From Agitococcus lubricus (GTDB lineage Bacteria > Pseudomonadota > Gammaproteobacteria > Pseudomonadales > Moraxellaceae): DNA of 64,000 nucleotides. The position numbers and the translations under genes were made by a program. The notes below the pieces were generated by a model. The model was not told the origin of the DNA and searched no databases. It saw only the letters and a list, made by a program, of their open reading frames with translations. Where the stretch lies: NCBI RefSeq assembly GCF_003051055.1, contig NZ_QAON01000001.1, forward strand, positions 537,703 to 601,702. Reading direction: 5' to 3'. Shown one piece after another: positions 25,254 to 36,828 of the stretch (its first letter is position 1; each line of letters begins with the position of its first letter).

Positions 25254-26336
25254 ATGATGAATACGATTTTAGTCACGGGTGGGCATGGGTTTATTGGTCG
25301 CTTTTTAGTTGCTGCGTTATTGGCCAAAGGCGAAACGGTGATTGTGATGTTGCGGCAACCTGAAAGCCAATTACCCACCTTAAAAGCATGGTTAACCACT
25401 TACGGTGTCAATTCACAACGGTTAAGCGCGATTTATGCTGACCTTAGCCAAGCAAATGCAGGGGTGAGTGAGGAAGATTGGCAAAAACTGGCAGAGATTA
25501 CCGTATTATATCACACCGCAGCGTTGTTTGCATGGCAGTTAAGTGCCATACAAGCGCGGCAAATTAATGTCACTGCAGTCGTGGATTTGTTGGCATTATT
25601 GAGTGCACGCACACCGTTAAGGCATGTCATACAATTGTCAGGTTATATGGTGAGTTTACCCAATAATTTAGCAGCATTGGGCATTAACGCAGGCGAGCAT
25701 CATGATTGGTTGAGTTTGTATCGTCAATTAGGCGCGTATGAGGCCTCTAAAATTGAGGCACATTTTGCCATTAAAAAACAATGTCAACAAAAAGGTTTGT
25801 TATGTACGGTGATTCATCCCGCAACCGTGATAGGACATAGTCAAACGGGCGAGTTAGCAGCGCATCAGCCTTTTTATCACACTTTAGTAGACTTGAAAGC
25901 GGGTAAATTCATCGCGGTACCCGCAGGGCAGGGCTATAGATTACCCTTAGTCAGCGTTGATTATGTGGTAGATTTTTTAGCGCATGTGTTAGACGTACCG
26001 CATGCGGCAGGTCAAGAGTATGTCTTGGCTGACAATACAACGCCTGACCTGAGACAGGTATTAACATATTGTGCGCCAATGTTAGCTGTTTCTGCGCCCC
26101 GTTGGCAGCTACCAGTGCCTTTATTGCAGTTTATTGCCAAATACCGACGTTTGGCAGCTTGTCTCGGTTTAAGTGCCGAACAATTACATTTTTTACGCAC
26201 AGAGTCTTTAGATACGGCGTCTGCCGATGCGGTAGCGCAACAGTTGGGCTTGTCACACCCTCCCTTAGCAGCGGTATTAGTCAAAACGGCGGCTTATGTG
26301 CAACATCAGTCTCATAATGAGGTGTTGATGACTTAA
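25254..26336 (+). CDS. NAD-dependent epimerase/dehydratase family protein (extended SDR)
   Basis: 360 residues. Rossmann glycine motif TGGHGFIGRFL at the N-terminus and the catalytic pair in YEASK near residue 163 identify an extended short-chain dehydrogenase. The C-terminal part (PRWQLPVPLLQFIAKYRR) resembles NAD(P)-dependent reductases acting on steroids, dihydroflavonol or sugar nucleotides; the substrate cannot be told. The start is ATG 25254 or 25257 after GAGG. It is divergent from merR-dyp and probably controlled by that MerR protein. Confidence 0.8.
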   Translation: MMNTILVTGGHGFIGRFLVAALLAKGETVIVMLRQPESQLPTLKAWLTTYGVNSQRLSAIYADLSQANAGVSEEDWQKLAEITVLYHTAALFAWQLSAIQARQINVTAVVDLLALLSARTPLRHVIQLSGYMVSLPNNLAALGINAGEHHDWLSLYRQLGAYEASKIEAHFAIKKQCQQKGLLCTVIHPATVIGHSQTGELAAHQPFYHTLVDLKAGKFIAVPAGQGYRLPLVSVDYVVDFLAHVLDVPHAAGQEYVLADNTTPDLRQVLTYCAPMLAVSAPRWQLPVPLLQFIAKYRRLAACLGLSAEQLHFLRTESLDTASADAVAQQLGLSHPPLAAVLVKTAAYVQHQSHNEVLMT

Positions 26337-26527
26337 TCCTTATGTTAGGAAAAAACTATCAGTCTCAAAACAAGGACGTTACAAATAATGGGGGCGGCTG
26401 GCATGTTGCCTATGAATCGCGTTAGGCATAAAACGATATTCACGTAGGGCACAAGCCTTGACAATTCAATGGGCAAGGCTTGTTATGTCATATAGGACTG
26501 TTTTTGGCGTAATCCATCGAGAAAGGA

Positions 26528-28843
26528 CTACTTTTTCATTCCTGCTTTAGCAAACAAATCGGCCATTGTGCCTGACTTCGCAGGCGTTGAGCTTTTGCCT
26601 TTAGTGTTGCTAGGTGCAGGACTATTAAACGAACGTTGGTTAGTGACTTTAGGTTCAGCACGCGACGTTGTTTGTGCCGCAGCTTTGTCGTTTAAGCGGC
26701 GTGTTAACGCAATCCGTTTACGTGCCACATCCACTTCAATCACTTTCACTTTGACAATATCGCCTGCTTTGACCACCGCATGAGGGTCTTTGACAAAATT
26801 TTCTGACAACATCGAAATATGTACTAAGCCATCTTGATGTACGCCAATATCGACAAACGCACCAAAATTCGTGACATTAGTGACCACACCTTCTAACACC
26901 ATACCTACCACCAAGTCTTTAATGTCGGTGACACCTTCCATAAACTGTGGTGCAACAAACGCAGGTCGTGGGTCACGCGCTGGTTTTTCTAATTCTTGTA
27001 AAATATCTTGAATCGTGGGTAAACCAAAACGCTCATCAATATAGTCTTGAGCTTTAATGGAGCGGACTTTTTCGCTATTGCCCATTAAATCGCTCATTGT
27101 TAAGCCTTTGTTACGCAAAATCTTTTCTACCACAGGATAGGCTTCAGGATGGACACTAGAGCTATCTAAGGGATTATCTCCCCCTAAAATTCGCAAAAAT
27201 CCTGCCGCTTGTTCAAAGGTTTTTGCGCCTAAGCGTGGCACTTTTTTCAGATTCTCACGATTGGCAAATGCACCATGTTCATTTCTAAAATTCACCAAGT
27301 TTTGGGCAATGGTTTTATTTAAACCTGCAATACGGGTTAATAAGGCCACTGATGCCGTATTCACATCAACACCCACCGCATTAACACAGTCTTCCACCAC
27401 CGCATCCAAACCACGCGCCAACTGAGGCTGATTAACATCATGCTGATATTGACCAACGCCAATCGCTTTAGGTTCAATTTTGACTAATTCGGCTAAAGGG
27501 TCTTGCAAACGACGGGCAATCGACACCGCGCCCCGATACGAGACATCTAAATCAGGAAACTCCTCGGCGGCCAATGCTGATGCAGAATACACTGATGCCC
27601 CTGCTTCACTGACGACAATTTTGGTTAATTTTAATTCGCTGTGTTTTTTAATCAGTTCGGCAGCTAATTGGTCAGTCTCTCGTGATGCAGTACCGTTACC
27701 AATAGCAATTAACTCCACTTGATGTTGGGCGCATAATTTGGCTAAAACCGCTAAAGACTCATGCCATTCGTTTTTGGGTTGATGGGGGAAAATAGCGGTA
27801 TACGCGACTAATTTGCCTGTTTTATCAACAATGGCAACTTTTACACCTGTGCGTAAACCGGGGTCTAAACCCATAGTTGCCCGTTGACCCGCAGGGGCAG
27901 CCATTAACAAGTTTTTCAAATTTTGACCAAAGACATGAATCGCTTCGCCATCGGCTTGATTTTTTAATTCGGTGACAAAGCTACTTTCTAAATGTGGCTG
28001 TAATTTAATACGCCACGTCCATCTTACCACTTCTTGCAACCAATTATCAGCAGCACGTTGTTGTTGGCGAATATCAAATTGATTGGCAATTACGCCCTCG
28101 CAGGGATGCGGCATGGTGCTATCAAGATTAGGCAAATTCACGGTGACGGTTAAAAAGCCTTCATTACGACCACGAAACACTGCTAATGCACGATGCGAAG
28201 GAATAGTGCTGAGTGCTTCACTAAAATCAAAATAGTCTTTAAATTTAGCCGCTTCTTGTTCTTTGCCATCCACTAACTTGCTAATAACATGTGCTTGTTG
28301 ATAAAAATAGGGGCGAATTTTGGCTAATAGCTCAGCATCTTCGGCAAAACGCTCCATTAAAATATATTTTGCACCTTCTAATACCGCTTTAGAGTCGGCA
28401 TAGCCTTCACAAATAAAGCTTTCGGCAGTAGCTTGTGGATTTAGACTGGGATTTGCCAATAATTGCTCAGCCAAAGGCAACAATCCTGCGGCAATCGCCA
28501 TTTGACCTTTGGTGGTCTTTTTGGGTTTATAGGGTAAATATAAATCTTCCAAAATGGCTTTGGTTTCCGCTGCCAACAATTTTGCATTGAGTTCGGGCGT
28601 TAATTTGCCTTGTTCGTTGACGCTATTAATAATGGTTTGGCGACGGTCTTCCAACTCACGCAAATACAGCAAACGCTCTTCTAAAAAACGTAATTGGGTG
28701 TCGTCTAAGCCTTGAGTGACTTCTTTACGATAACGCGCAATAAACGGTACGGTTGCGCCACCGTCTAATAATTGAATAGCAGCTTCAACTTGTTCGGCTT
28801 TAACAGCCAGCTCTTGGGCAATTTTTTGGCTAAAAAGATTCAT
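26528..28843 (-). CDS. tex: Tex-family RNA-binding transcription accessory protein
   Basis: 771 residues. Tex proteins bind nucleic acid and affect transcription and stress tolerance. In order: N-terminal helical domain ([26 protein letters not shown]), YqgF/RuvC-like domain ([12 protein letters not shown] appears here as [12 protein letters not shown]), helix-hairpin-helix region ([31 protein letters not shown]) and a C-terminal S1 domain ([20 protein letters not shown]) followed by a basic tail. ATG 28843 fits the family start; the frame runs 23 codons further upstream without homology. Confidence 0.95.
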   Translation of the reverse strand: MNLFSQKIAQELAVKAEQVEAAIQLLDGGATVPFIARYRKEVTQGLDDTQLRFLEERLLYLRELEDRRQTIINSVNEQGKLTPELNAKLLAAETKAILEDLYLPYKPKKTTKGQMAIAAGLLPLAEQLLANPSLNPQATAESFICEGYADSKAVLEGAKYILMERFAEDAELLAKIRPYFYQQAHVISKLVDGKEQEAAKFKDYFDFSEALSTIPSHRALAVFRGRNEGFLTVTVNLPNLDSTMPHPCEGVIANQFDIRQQQRAADNWLQEVVRWTWRIKLQPHLESSFVTELKNQADGEAIHVFGQNLKNLLMAAPAGQRATMGLDPGLRTGVKVAIVDKTGKLVAYTAIFPHQPKNEWHESLAVLAKLCAQHQVELIAIGNGTASRETDQLAAELIKKHSELKLTKIVVSEAGASVYSASALAAEEFPDLDVSYRGAVSIARRLQDPLAELVKIEPKAIGVGQYQHDVNQPQLARGLDAVVEDCVNAVGVDVNTASVALLTRIAGLNKTIAQNLVNFRNEHGAFANRENLKKVPRLGAKTFEQAAGFLRILGGDNPLDSSSVHPEAYPVVEKILRNKGLTMSDLMGNSEKVRSIKAQDYIDERFGLPTIQDILQELEKPARDPRPAFVAPQFMEGVTDIKDLVVGMVLEGVVTNVTNFGAFVDIGVHQDGLVHISMLSENFVKDPHAVVKAGDIVKVKVIEVDVARKRIALTRRLNDKAAAQTTSRAEPKVTNQRSFNSPAPSNTKGKSSTPAKSGTMADLFAKAGMKK

Positions 28844-30417
<1,574 letters not shown>

Positions 30418-30418
<1 letters not shown>

Positions 30419-31266
30419 TGATGACGGCTTTTGAAACACGCAGCACACACGCCTGCTTTGGTGGTGTGCAAGGTTTTTATCAACATCAATCTAGCGTTAT
30501 CGGTTTGCCAATGCGCTTTGCGGTGTATCAGCCACCACAAGCACAACAGGGCAAAGTGCCTGTGTTGTTTTATTTAGCAGGTTTAACCTGTAACGAAGAA
30601 ACCTTTGCCATTAAAGCAGGCGCACAACGCTTGGCAGCCGACTATGGGCTGATGATTGTCACGATGGACACCAGTCCACGCGGTGCAGGCATTACAGGCG
30701 AAGCCGATGCGTGGGATTTTGGTGTGGGTGCTGGCTTTTATGTTGATGCGACACAAGAGCCATGGTCAAAAAATTACCGCATGGAAAGTTATGTCACGCA
30801 AGAATTGCGTGAGTTAATTCTTAGGCATTTTCCTGCGGATGACAGCAAAGTGGGTATTTTCGGTCACTCAATGGGTGGACATGGGGCATTGGTGTTGGCC
30901 TTACGCCATCCCGAATTATATCAGTCGGTATCAGCCTTTGCGCCAATTGCTGCACCGAGCCAATGCCCTTGGGGACAAAAAGCCTTTAGTCATTATTTGG
31001 GTGATAATCAACAAACATGGCGAGCTTATGATGCAACAGCGTTAATTGAAGATGGCAAAAAAGCGCCACCCATTTTGATTGACCAAGGTTTAAACGATCA
31101 ATTTCTGGCTAATCAACTGTATCCTGAGTTATTGGAAGCTGCCTGTCAGCAACATGGTCAATCACTCAACTTACGCCGACATGAAAATTATGACCACGGT
31201 TATTATTTTATTAGTAGCTTTATGGCTGACCATTTAGCACATCATGTGCGGTGTTTGATGGTTTAG
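30418..31266 (+). CDS. fghA: S-formylglutathione hydrolase
   Basis: Hydrolyses S-formylglutathione to formate and glutathione, the step after FrmA. The 282-residue esterase-D type alpha/beta hydrolase has the oxyanion region LAGLTCNEETF, the nucleophile Ser in GHSMGGHGAL, the Asp in LIDQGLNDQF and the His in YDHGYYFI. The start overlaps the frmA stop, so the pair is co-translated. Together they form a complete glutathione-dependent formaldehyde detoxification unit. Confidence 0.95.
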
Positions 31267-31493
31267 ATTTTTTAGGATGGGTTGACGAAGGAAACCCATT
31301 ATTTTAGGTTTGAAAAAGTCTGTTGGTTATTAGGAAGTAAAATCATAACCTATTGATTATTATTGTTTTGACTATACGCATCCTGCACTTGCTTGCTACA
31401 AATTTTTATCTGATATGTCGCGAGGTTGTTGAAGCCTTAATACCAAACGAAGGCATAATTTGTTTTAATATATAAGGCGAGAGGGAGTTAGGG
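31267..31493. other. Intergenic gap, no gene seen
   Basis: 227 bp of AT-rich sequence between fghA and the lipoprotein gene. It marks the start of a small accessory patch ending near 33.0 kb. Confidence 0.35.
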
Positions 31494-32132
31494 GTGTTTA
31501 AAAAGTTATTAGTCGTTGTTATATCATTTCTGTTGTTTGGATGTATTGGTGCAGATATAACGATTGTGAGACCAATAAAAAAAGGCTATTTCTTGGATGG
31601 TACTCGTCTTTATTATCAGGATGTTGATGATACAAACAATCTAGTTGCAGAGTCTTGTATTAGTTCAATGTTCAATTTTGAGCAAAATAAAGCGAAAGAC
31701 CCAAATCAACCCGCAATTGTACTGAAAAAACACTTTAGCACGAATAGTGTACTCGATAATTCTCGTGTTGTTAAAACATATAGAAAACTTTCAAATCGGT
31801 TGTTTGTTTGGCAAGGTGTATTTATTGACGCTACTATTCTACCATTTAGAGTTCCTTTTGCTGTGCCATATGGAATAAGAAAAATAGAATTGGGTTTGAC
31901 CAACGATCAGTTAACGAGTGTGAAAGAGTTAACGGATATTGATGGGAAGTCTATTGGTTTTTTTTATGGTTATTTGAATGAAGCAGGAAACTCATATTAC
32001 GGATCTTGGTTTATGAAAAAGCATCCCGCTCAAAAATATCCTAGAGATAGATTTGGTGTAGGAATAGATGGTCATTCTATTAATGATATTGCAAAATTAT
32101 ATTTTGATTGTGATTGGAAGATTAAAAAATAA
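31494..32132 (+). CDS. Hypothetical lipoprotein
   Basis: 212 residues starting at GTG 31494 with a purine-rich GGAG upstream. A signal peptide with a lipobox (VISFLLFGC) predicts lipid anchoring, with Ile-Gly after the Cys, so outer-membrane sorting is likely. The rest is soluble with many Tyr and Lys and contains FFYGYLNEAGNSYYGSWF. I recognise no family. The base composition looks more AT-rich than the neighbouring core genes, and it is flanked by a MITE-like element and a toxin-antitoxin pair, so recent acquisition is plausible. Confidence 0.65.
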   Translation: MFKKLLVVVISFLLFGCIGADITIVRPIKKGYFLDGTRLYYQDVDDTNNLVAESCISSMFNFEQNKAKDPNQPAIVLKKHFSTNSVLDNSRVVKTYRKLSNRLFVWQGVFIDATILPFRVPFAVPYGIRKIELGLTNDQLTSVKELTDIDGKSIGFFYGYLNEAGNSYYGSWFMKKHPAQKYPRDRFGVGIDGHSINDIAKLYFDCDWKIKK

Positions 32133-32197
32133 ATCAGACTCGAGTTATGGGCTTCGTCCCTTAACCCACAACTACAAGATTAGAGTCGAAATTGATT

Positions 32198-32296
32198 AGG
32201 ACTTACGCATTTCACTGAAATTAGCGCGTTTTGTGAGCCAAAAATCGCTAAAAGCGATTATTTAGTGAGCAAATAAGCGATAACCGCGTAAGTCCT
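32198..32296. repeat. MITE-like repeat family 1, copy B
   Basis: A 99-bp element bounded by perfect 11-bp inverted repeats AGGACTTACGC (32198-32208) and GCGTAAGTCCT (32286-32296). It is flanked by a 6-bp direct repeat ATTGAT (32191-32196 and 32297-32302), which looks like a target-site duplication. Interior matches copy A at 10719-10841. No coding capacity. Confidence 0.78.
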
Positions 32297-32356
32297 ATTG
32301 ATAAGATCATAGAATTGGCTTCAACACACTCCAATTTAGCTGATCTATTGGCTTAG

Positions 32357-32644
32357 TTAAGAATGCTTCAGATCGGCTGCCTGATATACCGCATCATTTT
32401 CACGCTTACCAACAGCAATCACTAAGACCACCACTTGATCATCAATCACTTCATATACCAAACGATAACCAATACTTCGCAATTTGATTTTATAACGATT
32501 CGGATGTCCCGAAAGCTTATTTTTTGGCACTTTCGGGTTATCCAACACTTTCTCTAATTTCTTTTTTAGCGGTTGTTTAACGCTCAAATTTAGCTTATTC
32601 CACTCAGCTAAGGCTTCTTCTAAAAACTCTAATTTATAAGTCAT
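32357..32644 (-). CDS. RelE/StbE-type toxin
   Basis: A 95-residue RelE-superfamily mRNA interferase. It starts MTYKLEFLEEALAEWNKL, with KKKLEKVLDNPKVPKNKLSG and YKIKLRSIGYRLVYEV in the core and VAVGKRENDAVY style C-terminus (VIAVGKREND), matching RelE/StbE toxins that cut mRNA on the ribosome. The basic residues of the active-site region (K, R, R) are present, so it is probably functional. It overlaps the antitoxin gene by 11 bp. The pair stands alone in a small accessory patch. Confidence 0.87.
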   Translation of the reverse strand: MTYKLEFLEEALAEWNKLNLSVKQPLKKKLEKVLDNPKVPKNKLSGHPNRYKIKLRSIGYRLVYEVIDDQVVVLVIAVGKRENDAVYQAADLKHS

Positions 32645-32882
32645 CTATATTTACTCGAATGCGCTTTTGATTCGCACGAGCATCTGCAATTTTATTGAGT
32701 TCTAAGTCTTCTAATTGCTCAAGCATTTTTTCGTACAACTCAGCAGGAATACAATAAAAAGCAGGCGTATTACGATTAAGAATCGCAACAGCTTCTCCCT
32801 TTCCTGCTAATACTGTATCCATAGGACTTTTTTTAAGCTCTGTAATACTTGCAGTCATTCGTGCATGAATTAGTTGAGTCAT
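32634..32882 (-). CDS. StbD/YefM-type antitoxin
   Basis: 82 residues, Phd/YefM fold. The N-terminus HARMTASITELKKSPMDTV is the DNA-binding part, FYCIPAELYEKMLEQLEDL the hinge, and the charged tail ADARANQKRIRVNID would wrap the toxin. It precedes and overlaps the toxin gene, the usual order. A 22-bp palindrome at 32949-32970 upstream is a good operator for autorepression. Confidence 0.87.
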   Translation of the reverse strand: MTQLIHARMTASITELKKSPMDTVLAGKGEAVAILNRNTPAFYCIPAELYEKMLEQLEDLELNKIADARANQKRIRVNIDDL

Positions 32883-32948
32883 TATTAAGCCTCTAAATAG
32901 TTAATAGATTGTAGGTTTTATTGATGTTTACTCAATATAGCACACCAC

Positions 32949-32970
32949 AAAGCACTTTTAAAAGTGCTTT
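32949..32970. promoter_or_regulatory. Palindromic operator of the toxin-antitoxin pair
   Basis: A perfect 22-bp palindrome centred on AGCACTTTTAAAAGTGCT, 67 bp upstream of the antitoxin start. Read on the minus strand it overlaps a possible -35 (TTAAAA) placed 17 bp before TATATT. The antitoxin or the complex probably binds here. Confidence 0.65.
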
Positions 32971-33107
32971 TAAAGACGCTTTTACTCTATATCAAACTTA
33001 AAATCTTATTCTCGAATAATAGAAAAAATCTATTTTGCCAACTAATTCGCTACTAACAAAAAAACTCGTTTACAATGTCATCCATATTTTCATTCTAAAA
33101 AACTCAC

Positions 33108-34418
33108 ATGAACACCTCCCCACCAACCCATCCCACCTTTAACCAAGCCCTCAAACTTTGGCTTAAAATTGGCTGTATTAGTTTTGGTGGTCCTGCTGGG
33201 CAAATTGCCTTAATGCACAAAGAGCTAGTTGAAGACAAACGCTGGATTTCAGAAGGTCGTTTTTTACACGCGCTTAATTATTGTATGTTGTTACCTGGCC
33301 CTGAAGCCCAACAACTCGCCACTTATATTGGTTGGTTGTTACATGGTCGTTGGGGAGGGCTGATTGCGGGTGGCTTATTTGTGTTGCCATCTTTGTTATT
33401 GTTTTGGTTATTAGGTTGGCTATATATGAGCTTTGGCCAACTGCCTAGCGCACAAGCCATTTTATGGGGTATTAAACCTGTCGTTGTCGCCTTAGTGTTA
33501 GCAGCGGCATGGCGTTTAGCCAGTAAAACCCTAAAAAACAATTATCTACGCGCCATTAGTTTGGCGGCCTTATTAGCCATTGTGGCGGGGTTAGGGTTCG
33601 TGTGGATTGTATTGGCCGCTGCCTTAATAGGTTTAGCCTTGTACCGTTGGCAACCGTCTTTATTTAAAACCGCAGGACATGGCAGTAGTGGCAAAAGTTA
33701 TGGCGCAAGTGTGATTGATGACCATTCCCCCTTAGCAACTCATGCCCAATATCAAGCTCACACATGGCGCAGAGCCTTATTGGTCAGTCTGATTTTATGG
33801 TTTGGCAGTTTAAGTGCGGTGTTTTTTATCTTTGGCCAAACTCATTTATATAACCATATTGCTCAATTTTTTAGTAAAGCCGCGTTATTAACCTTTGGTG
33901 GCGCGTATGCCGTTTTACCTTATGTTAATCATGCGGTTGTCGTGGATTATCAATGGTTAAGCCAAGCGCAAATGATGGATGGTTTAGCCCTTGGTGAAAG
34001 TACACCAGGCCCATTGATTATGATTGTTGCTTTTGTGGGTTTTGTTGCAGGTTGGCAACAGGCTTTAGGCAATGATCCTTTAATTAATGCCATGATTGCC
34101 TCAAGTCTGGCCACATTTTTTACCTTTTTGCCGTCATTTATTTTTATCTTTTTGGGTGCGCCTGTGGTTGAAGCCACTCGACACTTACCTAAACTTCACG
34201 CGCCGTTAACGGCAATCAGTGCCGCTATTGTCGGCGTGATTGTTAATTTAGCCTTATTTATGGCCTATCATGTGTTTTGGCCACAAGGGTGGGGCAATAC
34301 GATAGATTATCCTGCACTGTTGTTAGCAATAGTGGCATGTGTTGCCTTGCTTCGTTTTAATGTCGGGGTCATCTCTTTATTAGCTGTCTGTGCGGGGATT
34401 GGCCTTGTCCTCAAATAA
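33108..34418 (+). CDS. chrA: Chromate transporter, long-chain CHR family
   Basis: An inner-membrane anion transporter of 436 residues that exports chromate and gives resistance. It has two homologous CHR halves: the first with FGGPAGQIALMHKELV and LPGPEAQQLATYIG, the second with LTFGGAYAVLPYV and ESTPGPLIMIVAFVGF. About ten membrane segments are predicted. No chrB or other metal resistance gene is adjacent. The physiological substrate may be another oxyanion; the name rests on family membership. Confidence 0.9.
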   Translation: MNTSPPTHPTFNQALKLWLKIGCISFGGPAGQIALMHKELVEDKRWISEGRFLHALNYCMLLPGPEAQQLATYIGWLLHGRWGGLIAGGLFVLPSLLLFWLLGWLYMSFGQLPSAQAILWGIKPVVVALVLAAAWRLASKTLKNNYLRAISLAALLAIVAGLGFVWIVLAAALIGLALYRWQPSLFKTAGHGSSGKSYGASVIDDHSPLATHAQYQAHTWRRALLVSLILWFGSLSAVFFIFGQTHLYNHIAQFFSKAALLTFGGAYAVLPYVNHAVVVDYQWLSQAQMMDGLALGESTPGPLIMIVAFVGFVAGWQQALGNDPLINAMIASSLATFFTFLPSFIFIFLGAPVVEATRHLPKLHAPLTAISAAIVGVIVNLALFMAYHVFWPQGWGNTIDYPALLLAIVACVALLRFNVGVISLLAVCAGIGLVLK

Positions 34419-34721
34419 AAAGCCATCATAAAACAGGTAGAATACAGCATTTAGATGCAGAACAGGATTGCATTAGACTGCACTTTTGGTTAGCGTCTCA
34501 TACAAATAGGCGTTATGTATTTTATCGAAGGCGAGCATCAATCCGAGTCGGAGTTATCATGTTGAGCAAGTAGAGCAGTATGAATGCTGCCGAGAATATG
34601 CATCAATCAATGACCCTCGTTTAAGCCTAAATGATGATGAAACAGAGATACCACAGACTTTAGACGCTAAACACTACAACAATACATCCCCCATGTGACC
34701 TAAGTCGACAGAGAGAAATTC
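34419..34721. other. Intergenic region upstream of ompR
   Basis: 303 bp with no gene. It must contain the ompR-envZ promoter, but I find no clear consensus boxes. Confidence 0.4.
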
Positions 34722-35465
34722 ATGGAAAATCAACATCAAACACAAGAAACGCATAAAATATTGGTGGTCGATGATGATGTACGCTTACGTACGCTATTAC
34801 AGCGTTTTTTAGAAGAGCAGGGCTATACCGTAAAAGCCGTACCAGATGCGTTACAAATGGATCGTATGTTAGCCCGTGAGCTGTTTTCATTGATGGTATT
34901 AGACTTTATGTTGCCAGGTGAAGATGGTTTGGCGATTTGTCGTCGCTTGCGTGCGGCTAACAATCAAATGCCTATTATTATGCTGACAGCGCGTGGTGCA
35001 GATGCCGACCGTATTAGCGGTTTAGATGCAGGCGCAGATGACTATTTGCCCAAGCCATTTAATCCTCAAGAGTTACTAGCACGCATCAAAGCCGTGCTTC
35101 GTCGGCAGGTACGAGAGTTGCCTGGTGCGCCCTCACAAGTGGCTGAAGTGGTCAAATTTGGCCCGTGGGAGCTGGATTTATCAACCCGTGAATTTCGTAA
35201 AGATAACGAAGTTGTACCACTGACTACAGGCGAGTTTGCGGTACTCAAAGCCCTTGTGCAACATCCACGCGAGCCATTAACCCGCGATAAATTGATGAAT
35301 TTAGCCCGTGGTCGTGAGTGGGGAGCGATGGAGCGTTCTATTGATGTGCAAGTCTCGCGTTTGCGACGTTTAATTGAAGAAAACCCTGCCAAAGCACGTT
35401 ATATTCAAACTGTATGGGGCGTGGGTTATGTGTTTGTACCCGATGGTAAAGAGTCGGTAATATAA
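34722..35465 (+). CDS. ompR: Osmolarity response regulator
   Basis: 247 residues. Receiver domain with acidic residues D17-D19, phospho-acceptor D61 (MVLDFMLPGEDG) and Lys in LPKPFNP, then a winged-helix effector (MERSIDVQVSRLRRLIEENP, VWGVGYVFVPD). The linker and C-terminus match OmpR of gammaproteobacteria, which adjusts porin genes to osmolarity and pH. The stop overlaps the envZ start (TAATG). An OmpA-like porin gene lies 2.9 kb downstream. Confidence 0.95.
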   Translation: MENQHQTQETHKILVVDDDVRLRTLLQRFLEEQGYTVKAVPDALQMDRMLARELFSLMVLDFMLPGEDGLAICRRLRAANNQMPIIMLTARGADADRISGLDAGADDYLPKPFNPQELLARIKAVLRRQVRELPGAPSQVAEVVKFGPWELDLSTREFRKDNEVVPLTTGEFAVLKALVQHPREPLTRDKLMNLARGREWGAMERSIDVQVSRLRRLIEENPAKARYIQTVWGVGYVFVPDGKESVI

Positions 35466-36826
35466 TGACGACGGCCACCCCAGAGCCCATCTACCGTGGC
35501 TGGTTTGACCGTATATGGTCAAAAATCAAGCCCAAAAGTGCTGTTTGGCGGACGACCTTAGTGATTAGTATTGTCTTGGTCGTTAGCCAATATTTATCAT
35601 TGGCATTTTTTTGGTGGAATCTCTATTTGCCAGAAATGCGTCAACATGCGCATTATGTGGCGGTCAACCTGTCGTTATTACGTAATGCTGAGCAGCAGGT
35701 GCTCGAAAACCCACAAGCCTTAGAAATGCATGAATGGATTAAACGCTCCACAGGCATCGAGGTGATTCGTAATCCCGACGAGTTTCCTTCGCTTAAAGAC
35801 AAGCCGTTCGCCGAGTTTTTTACCCAAGAATTAGAAGAACAATTACGGCGAGAATTACATGAGCCGATAGATGTCTATTTTGAATTTAAACCTACACCAC
35901 GCTTGTGGATGTATATTCCGTCCATGAAAGATGTATGGATTCGTGAACCCCTCGTATTTTTCGCCCAATATAATCCGTTTATTATCATTGCATGGGTGAT
36001 TGGTGTGCCTATTTTGGCCATCATTGCTATCGTCACTTTAGTTCGGCAACTTAATCGCCCCTTAAAGCGTTTGGAGTTGGCGGCTCGTCGTGTGGCTAAA
36101 GGACAACACGCGACCATGCTTGAAACACAGCGTGGCCCTTCCGAAATTCGTGCTGTTAATACCGCTTTTAATCAAATGACACACGATATCCAACAAGCGG
36201 CCAAAGACCGTACAGTGATGTTGGCGGGTATTTCGCACGATTTGCGTACGCCCTTAACACGCTTACGATTGACGGCTGAAATGATGTCTGACAAAGACCT
36301 TGCTGAAGGCATGATTTTAGACATTCAAGATATGGATGCCATTTTAGACCAATTTATTTCCTTTATGCGTGACGGTTCAGACGAGCCTTTAGAGCTGACA
36401 GATATTAATGCGGTACTGGCAGAAGTCGCGGCACAGTTTTCCCAACAAACAACGGTGAGTTTTCAGCCAGAGCCTTTGCCTGATATCATCATTCGTCGTA
36501 TGGCAATTAAACGGATGATTGGTAACTTGGTAAATAATGCCTTGCGTTATGGCCAAGCCCCCATTGACTTATCTGCCTTAGAGGGACGACAAGAGTTAGT
36601 TATTAAAGTACGAGACCACGGACTGGGTATTGATGAGGCCAAATTACCCGAACTGATGCAGCCCTTTGTCCGTGGCGAGGCTGCACGGACAACACAGGGG
36701 TCGGGTTTGGGTTTAGCCATTGTTGCGCGTATTGTCCGTATGCACAAAGGCAGCTTAGTTATTTGTAACCACCCTGAGGGTGGTTTAGAAGTCTCCGTCA
36801 GCTTGCCACTACCGAAAATCGTATAA
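35465..36826 (+). CDS. envZ: Osmosensor histidine kinase
   Basis: 453 residues, inner membrane. Two membrane helices (about 27-48 and 170-195) border a periplasmic domain, followed by HAMP (LNRPLKRLELAARRVAKG), HisKA with the phospho-His in AGISHDLRTPLTRLRL and HATPase with N box and GSGLGLAIVARIVRMH. GISHDLRTPLTRLR is the typical EnvZ H box. It ends 2 bp from the convergent hslO stop, leaving no room for a dedicated terminator. Confidence 0.94.
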   Translation: MTTATPEPIYRGWFDRIWSKIKPKSAVWRTTLVISIVLVVSQYLSLAFFWWNLYLPEMRQHAHYVAVNLSLLRNAEQQVLENPQALEMHEWIKRSTGIEVIRNPDEFPSLKDKPFAEFFTQELEEQLRRELHEPIDVYFEFKPTPRLWMYIPSMKDVWIREPLVFFAQYNPFIIIAWVIGVPILAIIAIVTLVRQLNRPLKRLELAARRVAKGQHATMLETQRGPSEIRAVNTAFNQMTHDIQQAAKDRTVMLAGISHDLRTPLTRLRLTAEMMSDKDLAEGMILDIQDMDAILDQFISFMRDGSDEPLELTDINAVLAEVAAQFSQQTTVSFQPEPLPDIIIRRMAIKRMIGNLVNNALRYGQAPIDLSALEGRQELVIKVRDHGLGIDEAKLPELMQPFVRGEAARTTQGSGLGLAIVARIVRMHKGSLVICNHPEGGLEVSVSLPLPKIV

Positions 36827-36828
36827 TA

